From Leclercia adecarboxylata (GTDB taxonomy: Bacteria > Pseudomonadota > Gammaproteobacteria > Enterobacterales > Enterobacteriaceae): 64,000 nucleotides of DNA. Under the pieces are notes generated by a model. The model searched no databases and was not told where the DNA came from. It worked only from the letters and a program-made list of their open reading frames with translations. This document shows, piece after piece, positions 28,105 to 38,755 of this stretch. A program made the translations under genes and the position numbers. Where the stretch lies: positions 930,001 through 994,000 of the forward strand of contig LR590464.1 of assembly GCA_901472455.1 (NCBI GenBank), written 5' to 3'. Numbering within the stretch: position 1 is the stretch's first letter; each line of letters starts with the position of its first letter.

Positions 28105-29154
28105 CTAGGGCTGCATCCGCCAGCACAAACATCCCGTACGGATGAATTTCCAGATAATACGTCTCCCCGACATCCGGTTGCAGACGCGTAGCATTCACCT
28201 GCAACAAAATCTCCTGCCCGTGCCACTCGACGATCACCTCATACTGCGGCCCCCATATAGGCGACGTGGCGGATCACGCAGCGCTGACTCTCGTCGCCGT
28301 GCTGGCTCAGGGTGATCGCCTCCGGGCGCACGCCCACGGTGCCGGTTCCCTGGGCGGCAAAGTGCAGCGGACGCGGCAGGCGGTAGCCGTGGATCGCCAC
28401 AGACTCGTGGCTGAAGCTGGCCGGGAACAGGTTGGCATCGCCCATAAAGCTCGCCATAAAGCGCGACGCGGGCTGACGATAGAGATCCTGCGGGGAGCCA
28501 ATCTGCATGATGTTGCCCTTGTTCATCACCAGCACGGTGTCCGAGACCGCAAAGGCCTCGCTCTGATCGTGGGTGACGTACAGCGACGTAATGTTGAACT
28601 GCTTTTGCAGCTCGCGGATCTTGTCGCGCATGCTGCGACGCAGGTTGGCATCAAGATTACTCAGCGGCTCATCGAACAGCAGCACTTTCGGTTTGAGGAT
28701 CAGCGCCCGGGCCAGCGCCACGCGCTGCTGCTGGCCGCCGGAGATCTGATCCACATAGCGATCGTCAAAGCCCTCCAGGTCCACCATCGCCAGCGCCTCT
28801 TTGACGCGGGTTTTGATCTCCCCACGCGGTACGCCGAGCATCTTCAGGCCGTAGCCGACGTTCTCGCCCAGTGACATGTGCGGGAACAGGGCGTAAGACT
28901 GAAACACCATGCAGATATCACGCTGCTGAATGGAGCTGTGGGTCACGTCCTCGCCGTCGATAAAGATCTGCCCGCTGGTGGGCTTTTCCAGCCCGGCGAC
29001 CAGACGCAGTACCGTGGTTTTACCGCAGCCGGAAGGGCCGAGCAGCGTCACCATCTCTCCCTGCGGGATCGCCAGGTTGATGTTTTCAATTACCGTGTTC
29101 GCGCCAAAGCGCTTGGTCACGTTACGCAGTTCAACAAAAATGTTTCTGAGTCAT
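28105..29154 (-). CDS. afuC: AfuC, ATPase of the AfuABC importer (frame-broken at both ends)
   Basis: Close to E. coli AfuC (about 348 residues). Walker [10 protein letters not shown], the signature [16 protein letters not shown], Walker [14 protein letters not shown] and the switch histidine in [10 protein letters not shown] are all present, followed by a C-terminal TOBE-like domain ([11 protein letters not shown], then [17 protein letters not shown]). The start ATG at 29154 reads MTQKHF. An extra T in a T run then breaks the frame until [10 protein letters not shown]. Two further breaks lie near 28250 and 28108. It powers a periplasmic-binding-protein importer. The fold family was first named for iron, but AfuABC of pathogens was shown to take up sugar phosphates. 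Confidence 0.9.
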
Positions 29155-29177
29155 AGTGTTACGCCTGGTTTTTGGCT

Positions 29178-31240
29178 TTAGAACGGGAGATACGCGCCTC
29201 CACCGATCAGCCAGTCAAAGAGGAAAATGATCGCCAGCATGACCACAATCAGGATCGAGCCGTAGGCAATCGCCACGCCGTATTCGCCATCTTCCACGCG
29301 GTTCAGAATGTAGGCCGTGGCTACCCGGGTATCCGGGGTGACCAGGAACACAATGGCGCTGACGGTGGTAATGGCACGCACAAAAGCTGTAGATCAGCGC
29401 CGACAAAATGGCCGGACGCAGCAGCGGCAGCAGGATGTGGGTGATGGTACGCAGCGACCCGGCCCGCAGACTGAGCGAGGCTTCGTCCAGCGATTTGTCG
29501 ATCTGACCCAGACCCGCGATCCCGGCGCGAATACCCACCGGCACGTTACGCATCACCATTGAGATAATGACGATGGCGGCGGTGCCCGTGAGGTACACCG
29601 GCGCGCTGTTAAAGGCCAGAATGTACGACACGCCCGCCACGGTGCCCGGAACGGCAAAGCACAGCATGGTGGTGAACTCGATGGTCTTTTTGCCTTTGAA
29701 CTGCTGGCGCACCACGATCCAGGCGATCAGTAAACCGAAGGCGGCGGTGATCGGTGCGGCGATCCCGGCGTACAGCAGGGTGTCGAGCAGCGAAGGCCAT
29801 GCGCCGTCGCTCATCCCCTGGCCGAACAGCTTGATAAAGTTATCCAGCGTCAGGGTGTAATCCACCCCCCCAGTTGACGGTAAAGCTGCCGTAGAAAATG
29901 CTGCCGTAGAGCAGGGCGTTAAAGGCGATCCACACCGCCAGCAGGGCGATCACGCTCCACACCAGCGTCACCGGCAGGGGCTGCACGTCGCCGCGATAGG
30001 ACTTGCCGGAGACGGTCACGTAAGAACGTTTGCCGATCCACATATACTGGATGCAGAACACCAGCAGCGAGAACAGCAGCAGGAAGGCGCCCAGGGTGCT
30101 CGCCGCCTGGTAATCCAGCTGAGAACCGGTGATATAGAAGTAGATCTGCGTGGCCAGCACGTCGAAGTTGCCCCCCAGCACCAGCGGGTTACTGAAGTCG
30201 GCCAGCGACTGCACAATCACGATCAAAAAGGCGTTCGCCAGCGCCGGTTTCAGCAGCGGGACAAAGACGCCGTTAAAGGTCTGCCAGCGGCTGGCGCGCA
30301 GGGTATACGAAGCCTCTTCCAGCGACGGGTGAATGGTCTTGATCGCGCCATCGAGGATCATAAACGCCATCGGGGTGAAGGCCAGCACCTGCGCCAGCCA
30401 GATGCCGGTAAACCCGTACAGCCAGTTGGTGTTGGTTAAGCCAAACCAGTCAACCATCAGTTCAGTGACGTAGCCGGAGCGCCCCATCATCAATGTCACG
30501 CCCAGGCCCACCACGAACGGCGGGGTGACGATCGGCAGGATCGAGAAGATGCGGCCAATAATGGCGCTACGTCTGGCGATGCGGGTGGTGTAGATCGCCA
30601 GCACGAGGCCAAAGAAGGTACAGCCGATACCCACCGCAATGGAGAGCAGGATCGAGTTGATGATCACCTGGATGATGTGCGACTGCGACAGCACATTCAT
30701 GAATGCCAGCGGGGCGAATTCCCCTGCGTCGTTGGTGAACATCGGGATAAAGATGGCGATGCTCGGCCAGACGATAAAGATGCCGATCAGCGCGACGATG
30801 GCGATCAGCGAGCCAATCACAAAGCGGTCGCCCCCCAGCCATTCGAGACGGGTCAGGGCCAGCGTCATAATCGCCCCCAGCGCCACAAACAGCACGATGG
30901 TGGCATAGCCTAAACCGCGCCCTTCAAGGATGGCGCTGATGACCACAAAGGCCATGCACAGCAGCGCCCAGCCGGCGTCGAGGTAGTGGCGGCTGCGCTT
31001 TTCGCGCTTCGCTTCGCTGAACGGACGTACCAGCAGCAGAGTGGGGAGCAGATACCACAGCCAGCTGACGTTAAAGTGCGACCAGCTATAGGCATCGAGG
31101 ATCTCGTCGCCGGTGGATTCCAGCAGGCCATAATCCAGGCTCCAGCTCGGCAGCAGGGCAAAGGCCAGCCAGCCAACGAAAACCCAAAGGAAGACCGCAT
31201 CCCGTTTTTTCACGGGATGAAGAGCGAGTGTCTGTGACAT
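29178..31240 (-). CDS. afuB: AfuB, double-length permease of the AfuABC importer (frame-broken)
   Basis: About 690 residues, the size of intact AfuB. Two fused permease halves each carry the EAA loop that docks with the ATPase (LEEASYTLRASRWQTFNGVF in the first; LDEASLSLRAGSLRTITHIL in the second). Many membrane spans are visible. I chose the ATG at 31240 (MSQTLALHPVKKRD). Breaks lie near 29865 (CCCCCC run) and near 29390. In E. coli K-12 this gene is a pseudogene fragment, whereas here all of it is present. It lies between afuA and afuC on the minus strand. Confidence 0.9.
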
Positions 31241-31266
31241 AGAGATTCCGGTGTTGAGGAATGTAC

Positions 31267-31297
31267 AGGCCGGGTGAGCGCAACCGCCACCCGGCAT
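31267..31297. repeat. REP-type palindrome between afuA and afuB
   Basis: GGCCGGGTGAGCG and CGCCACCCGGC form an imperfect stem typical of enterobacterial REP elements. Its place between the first and second transporter genes would stabilise the afuA message and give more binding protein than permease. Confidence 0.65.
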
Positions 31298-31313
31298 TGA
31301 CTGCGTCGTGGGC

Positions 31314-32345
31314 TTATTTACCCATCTTCACGTCGCTAACCCACTTGTTGATCAGCGCCTTACGCACGTCCGTGGAGCCGTACTTATCCATGTCGTAGCT
31401 GATGAGTTTCAGGTCATCCAGCTTCAGCGAGTTCGGCGAGGTCTCGGCGGTGGTATTGGTCAGGATCTGATAGGACTTGCCCTGCTTCCACGCCAGTTCC
31501 TGCGCCTCTTTTGACAGCACCCAGTCCACGAACAGCTTCGCGTTCTCTTCGTTACGTGCGCCTTTCAGAATGCTTACGCCGCCGATTTCATACCCGGTGC
31601 CTTCGCATGGCGAGATCAGCTCCAGCGGCGCGCCTTGCTCTTTTTCCAGGGAGTAGTCGTGCAGGAAGCCAATGCCGATGGCCGTTTCACCGCGAGCGGC
31701 GTTACGCGCCGGGGCAATACCGGATTTGGTGTACTGGGAGACGTTGCCGTTGAGCTGCTTCAGGTAGTCGAAGGCCTGATCTTCACCCCACAGCTGGACG
31801 AACGTCGCCAGCGCGGTGTAGGCGGTGCCGGAACTTTGCGGATCGGCAATCTGGATTTCGCCTTTGTATTCCGGTTTGGTCAGATCTTTCCAGCACTGTG
31901 GCACCGGCAGGTTCTTCTCTTTCAGGCGCTGGGTGTTAACGCCAAAGCCCAGAATACCCACGTAGACTGCGGAAGAGAGGTTGCCTTTCACCTTCGCCGG
32001 ATCGCGGAATTTCTCCATGATCTGCTCCAGATTCTTCGACTTGTACGGCTGCAGCAGCCCCATTTCACCGGCCTGGGATTGGGGATCCAGGGTACCGCCG
32101 TACCAGACATCAGCCTGCGGGTTTTTCTTCTCGGCATCCACTTTCGCCAGCGTGCTGCCGGAGCCGTTACGGATAAACGAGGTTTTGACGTCGTATTTGT
32201 CGCCAAACGCTTTGGTTTCGGCTTCGCACATTTCGTTGGTGGCGCTACAGTAAACCACCAGACGGCCTTTGGCCTGTGCGGCACCGGTTAAGGTGGCCAG
32301 CGCGATCCCGGAAGCAATGAGGGTAGAGAGAAGCGTTGTTTTCAT
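31314..32345 (-). CDS. afuA: AfuA, periplasmic substrate-binding protein of the AfuABC importer
   Basis: A 343-residue protein with a classical signal peptide (TTLLSTLIASGIALATLTGA, cleavage probably after AQA) and the two-lobed fold of the ferric-binding/FbpA cluster. DVWYGGTLDPQSQAGEMGLL and IQIADPQSSGTAYTALATFV are characteristic. Although grouped with iron-binding proteins, AfuA of Actinobacillus and enteric pathogens binds hexose and sedoheptulose phosphates. A UhpABC-like sensor set lies directly upstream, which supports a sugar-phosphate role here. The frame is intact, and it is the first afu gene after uhpC. Confidence 0.9.
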   Translation of the reverse strand: MKTTLLSTLIASGIALATLTGAAQAKGRLVVYCSATNEMCEAETKAFGDKYDVKTSFIRNGSGSTLAKVDAEKKNPQADVWYGGTLDPQSQAGEMGLLQPYKSKNLEQIMEKFRDPAKVKGNLSSAVYVGILGFGVNTQRLKEKNLPVPQCWKDLTKPEYKGEIQIADPQSSGTAYTALATFVQLWGEDQAFDYLKQLNGNVSQYTKSGIAPARNAARGETAIGIGFLHDYSLEKEQGAPLELISPCEGTGYEIGGVSILKGARNEENAKLFVDWVLSKEAQELAWKQGKSYQILTNTTAETSPNSLKLDDLKLISYDMDKYGSTDVRKALINKWVSDVKMGK

Positions 32346-32358
32346 TATTCAGCCCTTG

Positions 32359-33660
32359 TTATGACGTTATGTGACTGCGAGAAGCGGTGATGCCCGCCAT
32401 CAGCAGCGGCATCAGGAGTAAACCCATCAGCACGGCGGCAATCGAGAGCAAACTGAACATCCCCGACCAGCCGTAGCGTTCGATAACCTGTGACAGCGGC
32501 CACCCGGCCAGCGCGGCCCCCAGATAAGCGAACACGCCAAGAAAACCGGTAATCGACCCTGCTGCCTGCTTGTGTCCGCACTCCACGGCGGCAAGGCCGA
32601 TCAGCATCTGCGGACCAAAGACAAAAAATCCCACCGTAAAAAAGCACATTGCCAGCAGAGCGTAGTGGTGAACCGGCGCCAGCCACAGGGCAGCCACCGA
32701 CACCATCAGCCCCAGCGTAAACAGCAAAATCATCGGCGCCCGCTGGCCGCTGAACAGCAGATCCGATCCCCAGCCTGCGAACAGCGCCCCGAGCAAACCA
32801 CCCACTTCAAACAGCATCACCGTGGCGTTGGCGCTTAACAGGTTGACGCCGTGGCTCTCCGCCAGCCAGATGTTGCCCCAGTCGTTGAGGGCGATGCGGA
32901 TGAGATACACCAGCACATACGACGCCCCGAGCAGCCAGATCATCGGGTTTTGCAGCATAGTGGTGCGTAACATCTGCCACAGCCCCATCGGCGGGCTGTG
33001 CTGTTGCTGGCGTAACTCCAGCGGATCGTTGCGCCACTCGCCGACCGTTGGCAGACCCTCTTCCTGCGGTGTGCCCCGCAGTTGTGTGGTCAGCCACAGG
33101 CCGAGCACGATACTGATGATCCCCGGTGTCAGCATCGCTGCCTGCCAGCCCCAGCGATGGGCGGCAAAGGCACAGATCAGCGGAATTATGGCCCCGCCGA
33201 TGTTGATAGAGGTATTCCAGCATCCCCACCAGAAGCCGCGCTCGTTACGCGAATACCAGTGGGTGAGCAATCTTGCGCAGGGCGGCCATCCCCATCCCTG
33301 AAAGAAGCCGTTCAGCGTCCAGATAAACAGCAGTAGCGGCAGCGAGTCGCCGAAGGCGAACAGCACGTTCAGCACCCCGGTTGCCATCAGGCCGATACCC
33401 ATAAATGCCCGCTGACCTTTACTGTCATGCCACAGTCCGGCGGCAAATTTCGACAGGCCATAGCTCAGATAAAACAGCGACCCGATCAGGCCGATGTCGC
33501 TTTTGCTCAACCCCAGATCCATCTGCAAAGCAGGCAGGATGTAGTTGAGGCTTTTACGCGTCAGGTAAAACGCGGCGTAACCTATCACCATGCAGATCAG
33601 CAGTTTCGGGCGAAGCCGACGGTAGCGTTGAGTAACCTGTTCAGCTGACAGTGCGGGCAT
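32359..33660 (-). CDS. UhpC-like membrane sensor of the organophosphate:phosphate antiporter family
   Basis: A 433-residue, 12-span MFS protein clearly similar to UhpC. AFYLTRKSLNYILPALQMDL, NGFFQGWGWPPCARLLTHWY, FWWGCWNTSINIGGAIIPL and FFVFGPQMLIGLAAVEC match the family. In E. coli UhpC is a receptor that senses external glucose 6-phosphate and signals through UhpB; a transport role is not excluded. I placed the start at the ATG at 33660 (MPALSAEQV), which has GGAG six bases upstream. The longer open frame upstream overlaps uhpB. It stands between the sensor kinase and afuA. Confidence 0.88.
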   Translation of the reverse strand: MPALSAEQVTQRYRRLRPKLLICMVIGYAAFYLTRKSLNYILPALQMDLGLSKSDIGLIGSLFYLSYGLSKFAAGLWHDSKGQRAFMGIGLMATGVLNVLFAFGDSLPLLLFIWTLNGFFQGWGWPPCARLLTHWYSRNERGFWWGCWNTSINIGGAIIPLICAFAAHRWGWQAAMLTPGIISIVLGLWLTTQLRGTPQEEGLPTVGEWRNDPLELRQQQHSPPMGLWQMLRTTMLQNPMIWLLGASYVLVYLIRIALNDWGNIWLAESHGVNLLSANATVMLFEVGGLLGALFAGWGSDLLFSGQRAPMILLFTLGLMVSVAALWLAPVHHYALLAMCFFTVGFFVFGPQMLIGLAAVECGHKQAAGSITGFLGVFAYLGAALAGWPLSQVIERYGWSGMFSLLSIAAVLMGLLLMPLLMAGITASRSHITS

Positions 33661-33745
33661 GGCGTTCTCCATTTGAGATGACTGTATGAAAGCGCGACGA
33701 AAAAGGGATGAGAGAAAGTCTGGCGTGACTAAGACTTTTTCCTGG

Positions 33746-35288
33746 TTAGCGGTGTGTTTGTTGCAAAATTGTGGGCAGGTTAACAATTACGCGGGTGCCG
33801 CCCTGCGACTCCAGCGTCATTTCCCCGCCGAGAGCATGCACGCGCTCGCGCATCCCCTGAATACCAAAACCGGGCATCTGCTGCGGGCTGATGCCGCTAC
33901 CGTTATCCCGCACCTCCAGGCGCAGCTGATTGTCGTGCTGACAGAGCAGGACGCTGACCTCGCTGGCATCGGCGTGTTTGCTGACGTTATTCAGCAGCTC
34001 CTGCAGCAGGCGATAGAGGGTAAAGACCAGGGTTTCACTCTGGGGCGGGCCAGGCAGTTGGTAATCAAACCGGCACTGGATCCCGCGCTCGGCAAAGGCG
34101 AACTCATTCACCAGATGGTGCAGCGCCTCCTTTAAGGAGAGTTCATCCAGCACCGGCGGGCGAAGCTGACGCAGCAATTGCCGGGTGGAGTGATGGATGC
34201 GCCGGGCCAGCTCGTTGATCTGCCCGGCCGCCTCTAAGGCCTGCGGCGTGTCGCCCGCCCGCTTCACCAGCTGGGACTGGATCTGAATGGCGGTGATGTT
34301 CTGACCAATCTCGTCGTGCAGCTCGCGGGCCAGGTGTTTGCGGGTGTCCTCTTCGGTGTGGATCAGCTTTTCCGTCAGTTCGCGACGCGCCTGGAGTTCC
34401 GCCTCCAGCCGACGGCGGTAATGATCGAGGTTCATCGCCAGATGCTGCTGGCGGCTGATGGCGATCCCCAGCCCAATCCCCAGCAGCGACTGGGTGGCGA
34501 GGAAGATCTCCAGCTCCAGCAAGTCGCTGAACCCCACCCCCACCTGGCGGGCGATGGTGATCATCATGCTGCCCAGCAGCCCGGAGAGCACGCCGCCCTG
34601 CCAGCCGAACTTCCACGCCATCACCACGTTGGGCAGAAACACCACGATCAGCAGCAGCCGCTCCAGGGCAGGGGAGAGCACCATCTGGGTGCCGATACCG
34701 ATAATAAAGAACAGGCTGCACCAGATGATCAGCGAAGTGCGCAGGGGGTGGGTTGCTGGTATCAAGCCCGAGCAGATGATAGCGGTGCTGCTGGCGTAAA
34801 AACTCAAATACCAGATAGACGAACGGCGTCAGCAGTACGCCGCCGGTAAAGGAGGCCAGCGCCAGCAACGTGGTCGGGCTGGCGAGAAACGGCGCCAGAA
34901 TCAGCGTCTGGAGCAGCGCGTTGAGGGTTACCGCGGCGATCAGCAGCGACAGGCGCTGCCAGTAGAGCGGAAAGCGGTGCCAGTAGCGTTGCGCCAGCCA
35001 CGCACTGACGGTGCCCACCAGCGGCACTCCCAGCATCAGGTGATGGGTCAGGAGTTGTTCCCCCTGTAGCCAGAGCATGGCGGCCAGCGGGGGGAGGATC
35101 AATGCGGGCCAGAAGCGGCGTGCAAGTACGATCAGCAGCGCCAGATAAACGCCCTGCGGCAAAAACAGCGCCGCCTGCTGCCCGTTATGGGTGAGGTAAA
35201 AACTGAGCGTCCACAGCATCAGCCAGCCGGTGCCCCAGGCCAGCATAATAAACAGCGAGAGGATGATGTGGCGCAGGGAGCGTCGCAT
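33746..35288 (-). CDS. UhpB-like histidine kinase with MASE1 sensor domain (frame-broken)
   Basis: The N-terminal half has about eight membrane spans of the MASE1/UhpB type (LFIMLAWGTGWLMLWTLSFY and following). The C-terminal half has the HisKA_3 phospho-acceptor histidine in HLARELHDEIGQNITAIQIQ and ATPase boxes ELLNNVSKHADASEV and LEVRDNGSGISPQQMPGFGI. It should autophosphorylate under control of the UhpC-like receptor. One break near 34755 switches frame between VYLVFEFLRQQHRYHLLGLD and RTSLIIWCSLFFIIGIGTQM. The start at 35288 overlaps the stop of the response regulator. Confidence 0.88.
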
Positions 35289-35920
35289 CAGTGGCCGGTC
35301 AACAGCTGGTGATCAAGGGCAAAATGCACCAGTTCGATGGTGCTGTTGCACTGCAGTTTGCCCAGCACGTTGGCGCGGTGGACGTGGACGGTCTTGTGGC
35401 TCAGTTCGAGTTTGAAGGCTATCTCCTTCACGCTTTCGCCCTGAACCAGCAGCTCGAACACCTCTTTCTCACGCGGGGTCAGCGCCGCCAGCGCCTGCGA
35501 AACCGGTTCGCCGCCGCGCAGGGCTTTGACCGCATCGGCACACAGATAATGGCCACCCATCCCGACGGATCGCACCGCCTGCACTAACTCCTCCGGGCCG
35601 CAACGTTTGGTGAGGTAGCCGCTGGCCCCGGCGTCCAGGGCGCTCTGCACAAAGGCGGGCGTGTCGTAGATGCTGAGGATAATGGCGCGAAACCCCGGGC
35701 GCTGTTGGCGCAGGCGTTTGAGCAGGCTCAGGCCGTTTTCATCAGGCATGGCGACGTCAAGCACCGCCACGTCGATGGCATCGCGGGTGAGGGCGGGCCA
35801 GGCCTCGGCGGCGCTGCTGTACTGGCCTTCGACAACCAGATCCTCTTCCAGATTTAACAGCTGGGCGAACCCGGAACGCACCACCACGTGATCGTCCACC
35901 AGCACCACTTTGATCATCAC
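35288..35920 (-). CDS. UhpA-like NarL/FixJ response regulator
   Basis: A 210-residue protein. The receiver domain has the acidic pair in VVLVDDHVVVRSG, the phospho-acceptor aspartate in VAVLDVAMPDENGL, and lysine in SGYLTKRCGPEEL. The LuxR-type DNA-binding domain reads LTPREKEVFELLVQGESVKE then LSHKTVHVHRANVLGKL. Phosphorylated by the UhpB-like kinase, it should activate the afu operon and perhaps its own promoter. It is first in the minus-strand run uhpA-uhpB-uhpC-afuA-afuB-afuC and divergent from tauA, across about 270 AT-rich bases. Confidence 0.9.
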   Translation of the reverse strand: MMIKVVLVDDHVVVRSGFAQLLNLEEDLVVEGQYSSAAEAWPALTRDAIDVAVLDVAMPDENGLSLLKRLRQQRPGFRAIILSIYDTPAFVQSALDAGASGYLTKRCGPEELVQAVRSVGMGGHYLCADAVKALRGGEPVSQALAALTPREKEVFELLVQGESVKEIAFKLELSHKTVHVHRANVLGKLQCNSTIELVHFALDHQLLTGH

Positions 35921-36187
35921 AATTACCTTTGCGGAATAATTTACCTATGATGCCTGTCAATGTTTATCTGGCAATCCCATGCCTGCGGTTATGTAACGAA
36001 TGTAACAAAATTGCAATAGTGCCGGTAAGCGCAGCGCTGTCGGGCAAAACAAACTGCACAAAATTCACTATCTATTGCCGCTTTTTTTCTAAAAAACGAT
36101 TCGGCATTAACGATGCTTTTTAATTCCTTTATCAAAATTCCGCCGCCAGAAATACTGCCCTCATAACAACAGAGGGGAGCAGACATT

Positions 36188-37150
36188 ATGGCAATTTCAT
36201 CGCGGTTTACCTTATTTGGCGCACTGGCGCTGTGGGCCGTTCAGGCGCAGGCGGTGGAGGTCACCGTCGCGTATCAAACGTCAGCGGAACCCGCAAAAGT
36301 GGCGCAGGCGGATAAAACCTTTGAGAAAACGAGCGGCGCTAAAGTGGACTGGCGTAAGTTTGACAGCGGCGCCAGCATTGTGCGGGCGCTGGCCTCCGGC
36401 GACGTGCAGATTGGTAATCTCGGCTCCAGCCCGCTGGCGGTTGCGGCCAGTCAGCAGGTGCCCATCGAAGTCTTCCTGCTGGCCTCGCAGCTCGGCAATT
36501 CCGAAGCGCTGGTGGTGAAGAAAAATATCACTAAACCTGAAGATCTGATCGGCAAACGCATTGCGGTGCCTTTTATCTCCACCACCCACTACAGCCTGCT
36601 CGCCGCCCTGAAGCACTGGAACATCAAGCCGGGGCAGGTAGAGATTATCAACCTGCAACCACCGGCCATTATCGCCGCCTGGCAGCGGGGCGATATTGAC
36701 GGGGCCTACGTCTGGTCGCCTGCGGTAAATGAACTGCAGAAAGACGGCAGCGTGCTGACCGACTCAGCACAGGTGGGCCAATGGGGGTCGCCGACCCTGG
36801 ATGTCTGGGTCGTGCGCAAAGATTTTGCCGAAAAACACCCGGAAGTGGTGAAAGCCTTCGCTAAAAGCGCCATTGACGCCCAACAACCCTACATTGCCAA
36901 CCCGGATGAATGGCTGAAAAAGCCAGAAAATCTGGAGAAACTTGCCCGTCTGAGCGGCGTGCCAGAGACCGATGTACCGGGGCTGGTAAAAGGCAATACC
37001 TATCTGACGCCTGCCCAACAGCAGCAACAGCTGGCGGGGCCAGTGAATAAAGCAATTATCGATACCGCAGGCTTCCTGAAAGAGCAGGGCAAAGTGCCCG
37101 CGGTGGCGGCTGACTACAGCCAGTACGTGACCGACCGCTTTGTGAAGTAA
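36188..37150 (+). CDS. tauA: Taurine ABC transporter substrate-binding protein TauA
   Basis: A 320-residue protein beginning with a signal peptide (FTLFGALALWAVQAQAVEV). The SsuA/TauA fold segments VDWRKFDSGASIVRALASGD, QIGNLGSSPLAVAASQ and GAYVWSPAVNELQKDG match E. coli TauA. It captures taurine in the periplasm under sulfate limitation. AGGGGAG lies before the start. In E. coli the operon is activated by Cbl and CysB. A dedicated site was not resolved here. Intact, first of tauABCD. Confidence 0.93.
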   Translation: MAISSRFTLFGALALWAVQAQAVEVTVAYQTSAEPAKVAQADKTFEKTSGAKVDWRKFDSGASIVRALASGDVQIGNLGSSPLAVAASQQVPIEVFLLASQLGNSEALVVKKNITKPEDLIGKRIAVPFISTTHYSLLAALKHWNIKPGQVEIINLQPPAIIAAWQRGDIDGAYVWSPAVNELQKDGSVLTDSAQVGQWGSPTLDVWVVRKDFAEKHPEVVKAFAKSAIDAQQPYIANPDEWLKKPENLEKLARLSGVPETDVPGLVKGNTYLTPAQQQQQLAGPVNKAIIDTAGFLKEQGKVPAVAADYSQYVTDRFVK

Positions 37151-37159
37151 GGGGGCCGT

Positions 37160-37927
37160 ATGCTGACTATTACAAATCTGTACGCCGATTACGCTGGCAA
37201 GCCTGCGCTGGACGATATCAACCTGACGCTGGACAACGGCGAGCTGCTGGTAGTGCTCGGCCCGTCCGGCTGTGGGAAGACCACGCTGCTGAATCTGATC
37301 GCCGGGTTTGTACCCTGGCAGCACGGCACCATTCAACTGGCCGGTAAAAAGGTGGAAGGCCCCGGCGCCGAGCGCGGCGTGGTCTTCCAGAATGAAGGGC
37401 TGCTGCCGTGGCGCAACGTGCAGGAGAACGTCGCCTTCGGCCTGCAACTGGCGGGCAAATCACGGGATGAGCGGCTGGCAATTGCCCGGGAGATGCTGAA
37501 AAAAGTGGGCCTTGAAGGGGCGGAAAAACGCTTTATCTGGCAACTCTCCGGTGGCCAGCGTCAGCGCGTCGGCATCGCCCGGGCGCTGGCGGCGAATCCG
37601 CAGCTGTTGCTGCTGGATGAACCCTTCGGGGCGCTGGATGCCTTTACCCGCGAGCAGATGCAAACCCTGCTGCTGCGCCTGTGGCATGAAACCGGCAAAC
37701 AGGTGCTGCTGATCACCCATGATATCGAAGAAGCGGTGTTTATGGCCACCGAACTGGTGCTGCTCTCGCCGGGACCGGGACGGGTGCAGGAGCGTCTGCC
37801 GCTCAGCTTTGCCCGCCGCTTTGTCGCAGGGGAGCCGGTGCGCAGCATCAAGTCCGATCCTCACTTTATCGCCCAGCGCGAATACGTACTGAGCCGCGTG
37901 TTTGAACAGCGGGAGGCCTTCTCATGA
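37160..37927 (+). CDS. tauB: Taurine ABC transporter ATPase TauB
   Basis: 255 residues. Walker [19 protein letters not shown]-loop [11 protein letters not shown], signature [17 protein letters not shown], Walker [16 protein letters not shown] and the switch histidine in [11 protein letters not shown] are all present. Starts 9 bases after tauA and overlaps tauC by four bases (ATGA). Supplies energy for taurine import on the cytoplasmic face. Confidence 0.94.
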   Translation: MLTITNLYADYAGKPALDDINLTLDNGELLVVLGPSGCGKTTLLNLIAGFVPWQHGTIQLAGKKVEGPGAERGVVFQNEGLLPWRNVQENVAFGLQLAGKSRDERLAIAREMLKKVGLEGAEKRFIWQLSGGQRQRVGIARALAANPQLLLLDEPFGALDAFTREQMQTLLLRLWHETGKQVLLITHDIEEAVFMATELVLLSPGPGRVQERLPLSFARRFVAGEPVRSIKSDPHFIAQREYVLSRVFEQREAFS

Positions 37928-38755
37928 GCATTGTGGTGAGTGATAAAACCGCGCGTAAACGCCTGACCTTACGCTGGCCCTTCTCCCCGCCAGTTAACGC
38001 TCAGCGTCGGCACCCTGTTGGTGCTGCTCGCCGTGTGGTGGGCGGTGGCCGCACAGCAGTGGATTAGCCCGCTGTTCCTGCCGCCGCCGGGCCCAGGTGC
38101 TGGTGAAACTCTTCACCATCGCCGGTCCAAAGGGGTTTATGGACGCCACGCTGTGGCAGCACCTGGCCGCCAGCCTCGGACGCATTCTGGTGGCGCTGCT
38201 GGCGGCAGTGATCCTCGGTATCCCGGTGGGTATTGCGATGGGCTTAAGCCCGACGGTGCGCGGCATTCTTGATCCGCTGATCGAATTGTATCGCCCGGTG
38301 CCGCCGCTGGCCTATCTGCCGCTGATGGTGATCTGGTTTGGCATCGGTGAGACTTCGAAGATCCTGCTGATCTACCTGGCGATTTTCGCCCCCGGTGGCG
38401 ATGTCGGCGATGGCGGGGGTCAAAAGCGCCCAGCAGGTGCGGATCCGGGCGGCGCAGTCGCTGGGGGGCGAGTCGTGCCCAGGTGCTGTGGTTTGTGATT
38501 TTACCCGGCGCGCTGCCGGAGATCCTGACCGGGTTGCGTATCGGACTCGGGGTTGGTTGGTCGACGCTGGTGGCGGCTGAACTAATCGCCGCGACGCGCG
38601 GGTTAGGTTTTATGGTTCAGTCGGCGGGGGAGTTCCTGGCGACGGACGTGGTACTGGCCGGGATCATGGTGATCGCCGTGATTGCCTTCGGATTAGAACT
38701 GGGGCTGCGTGCGCTACAGCGCCGCCTGACACCCTGGCATGGAGAGAGACAATGA
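37924..38755 (+). CDS. tauC: Taurine ABC transporter permease TauC (frame-broken)
   Basis: Starts [18 protein letters not shown]. Later pieces, [40 protein letters not shown] and [20 protein letters not shown], match E. coli TauC (275 residues, six spans). The EAA docking loop appears as [10 protein letters not shown]. Four breaks (near 37988, 38090, 38390 and 38467) sit in CC or GG runs, with the protein conserved on each side. Overlaps both tauB and tauD by ATGA. Confidence 0.9.

Noticed and set aside
28239-29120. Ferric iron uptake as the role of afuABC
   Set aside because: The name and family suggest iron, but the UhpABC-like sensors upstream and published work on AfuA point to sugar phosphates, so I did not call it an iron transporter.
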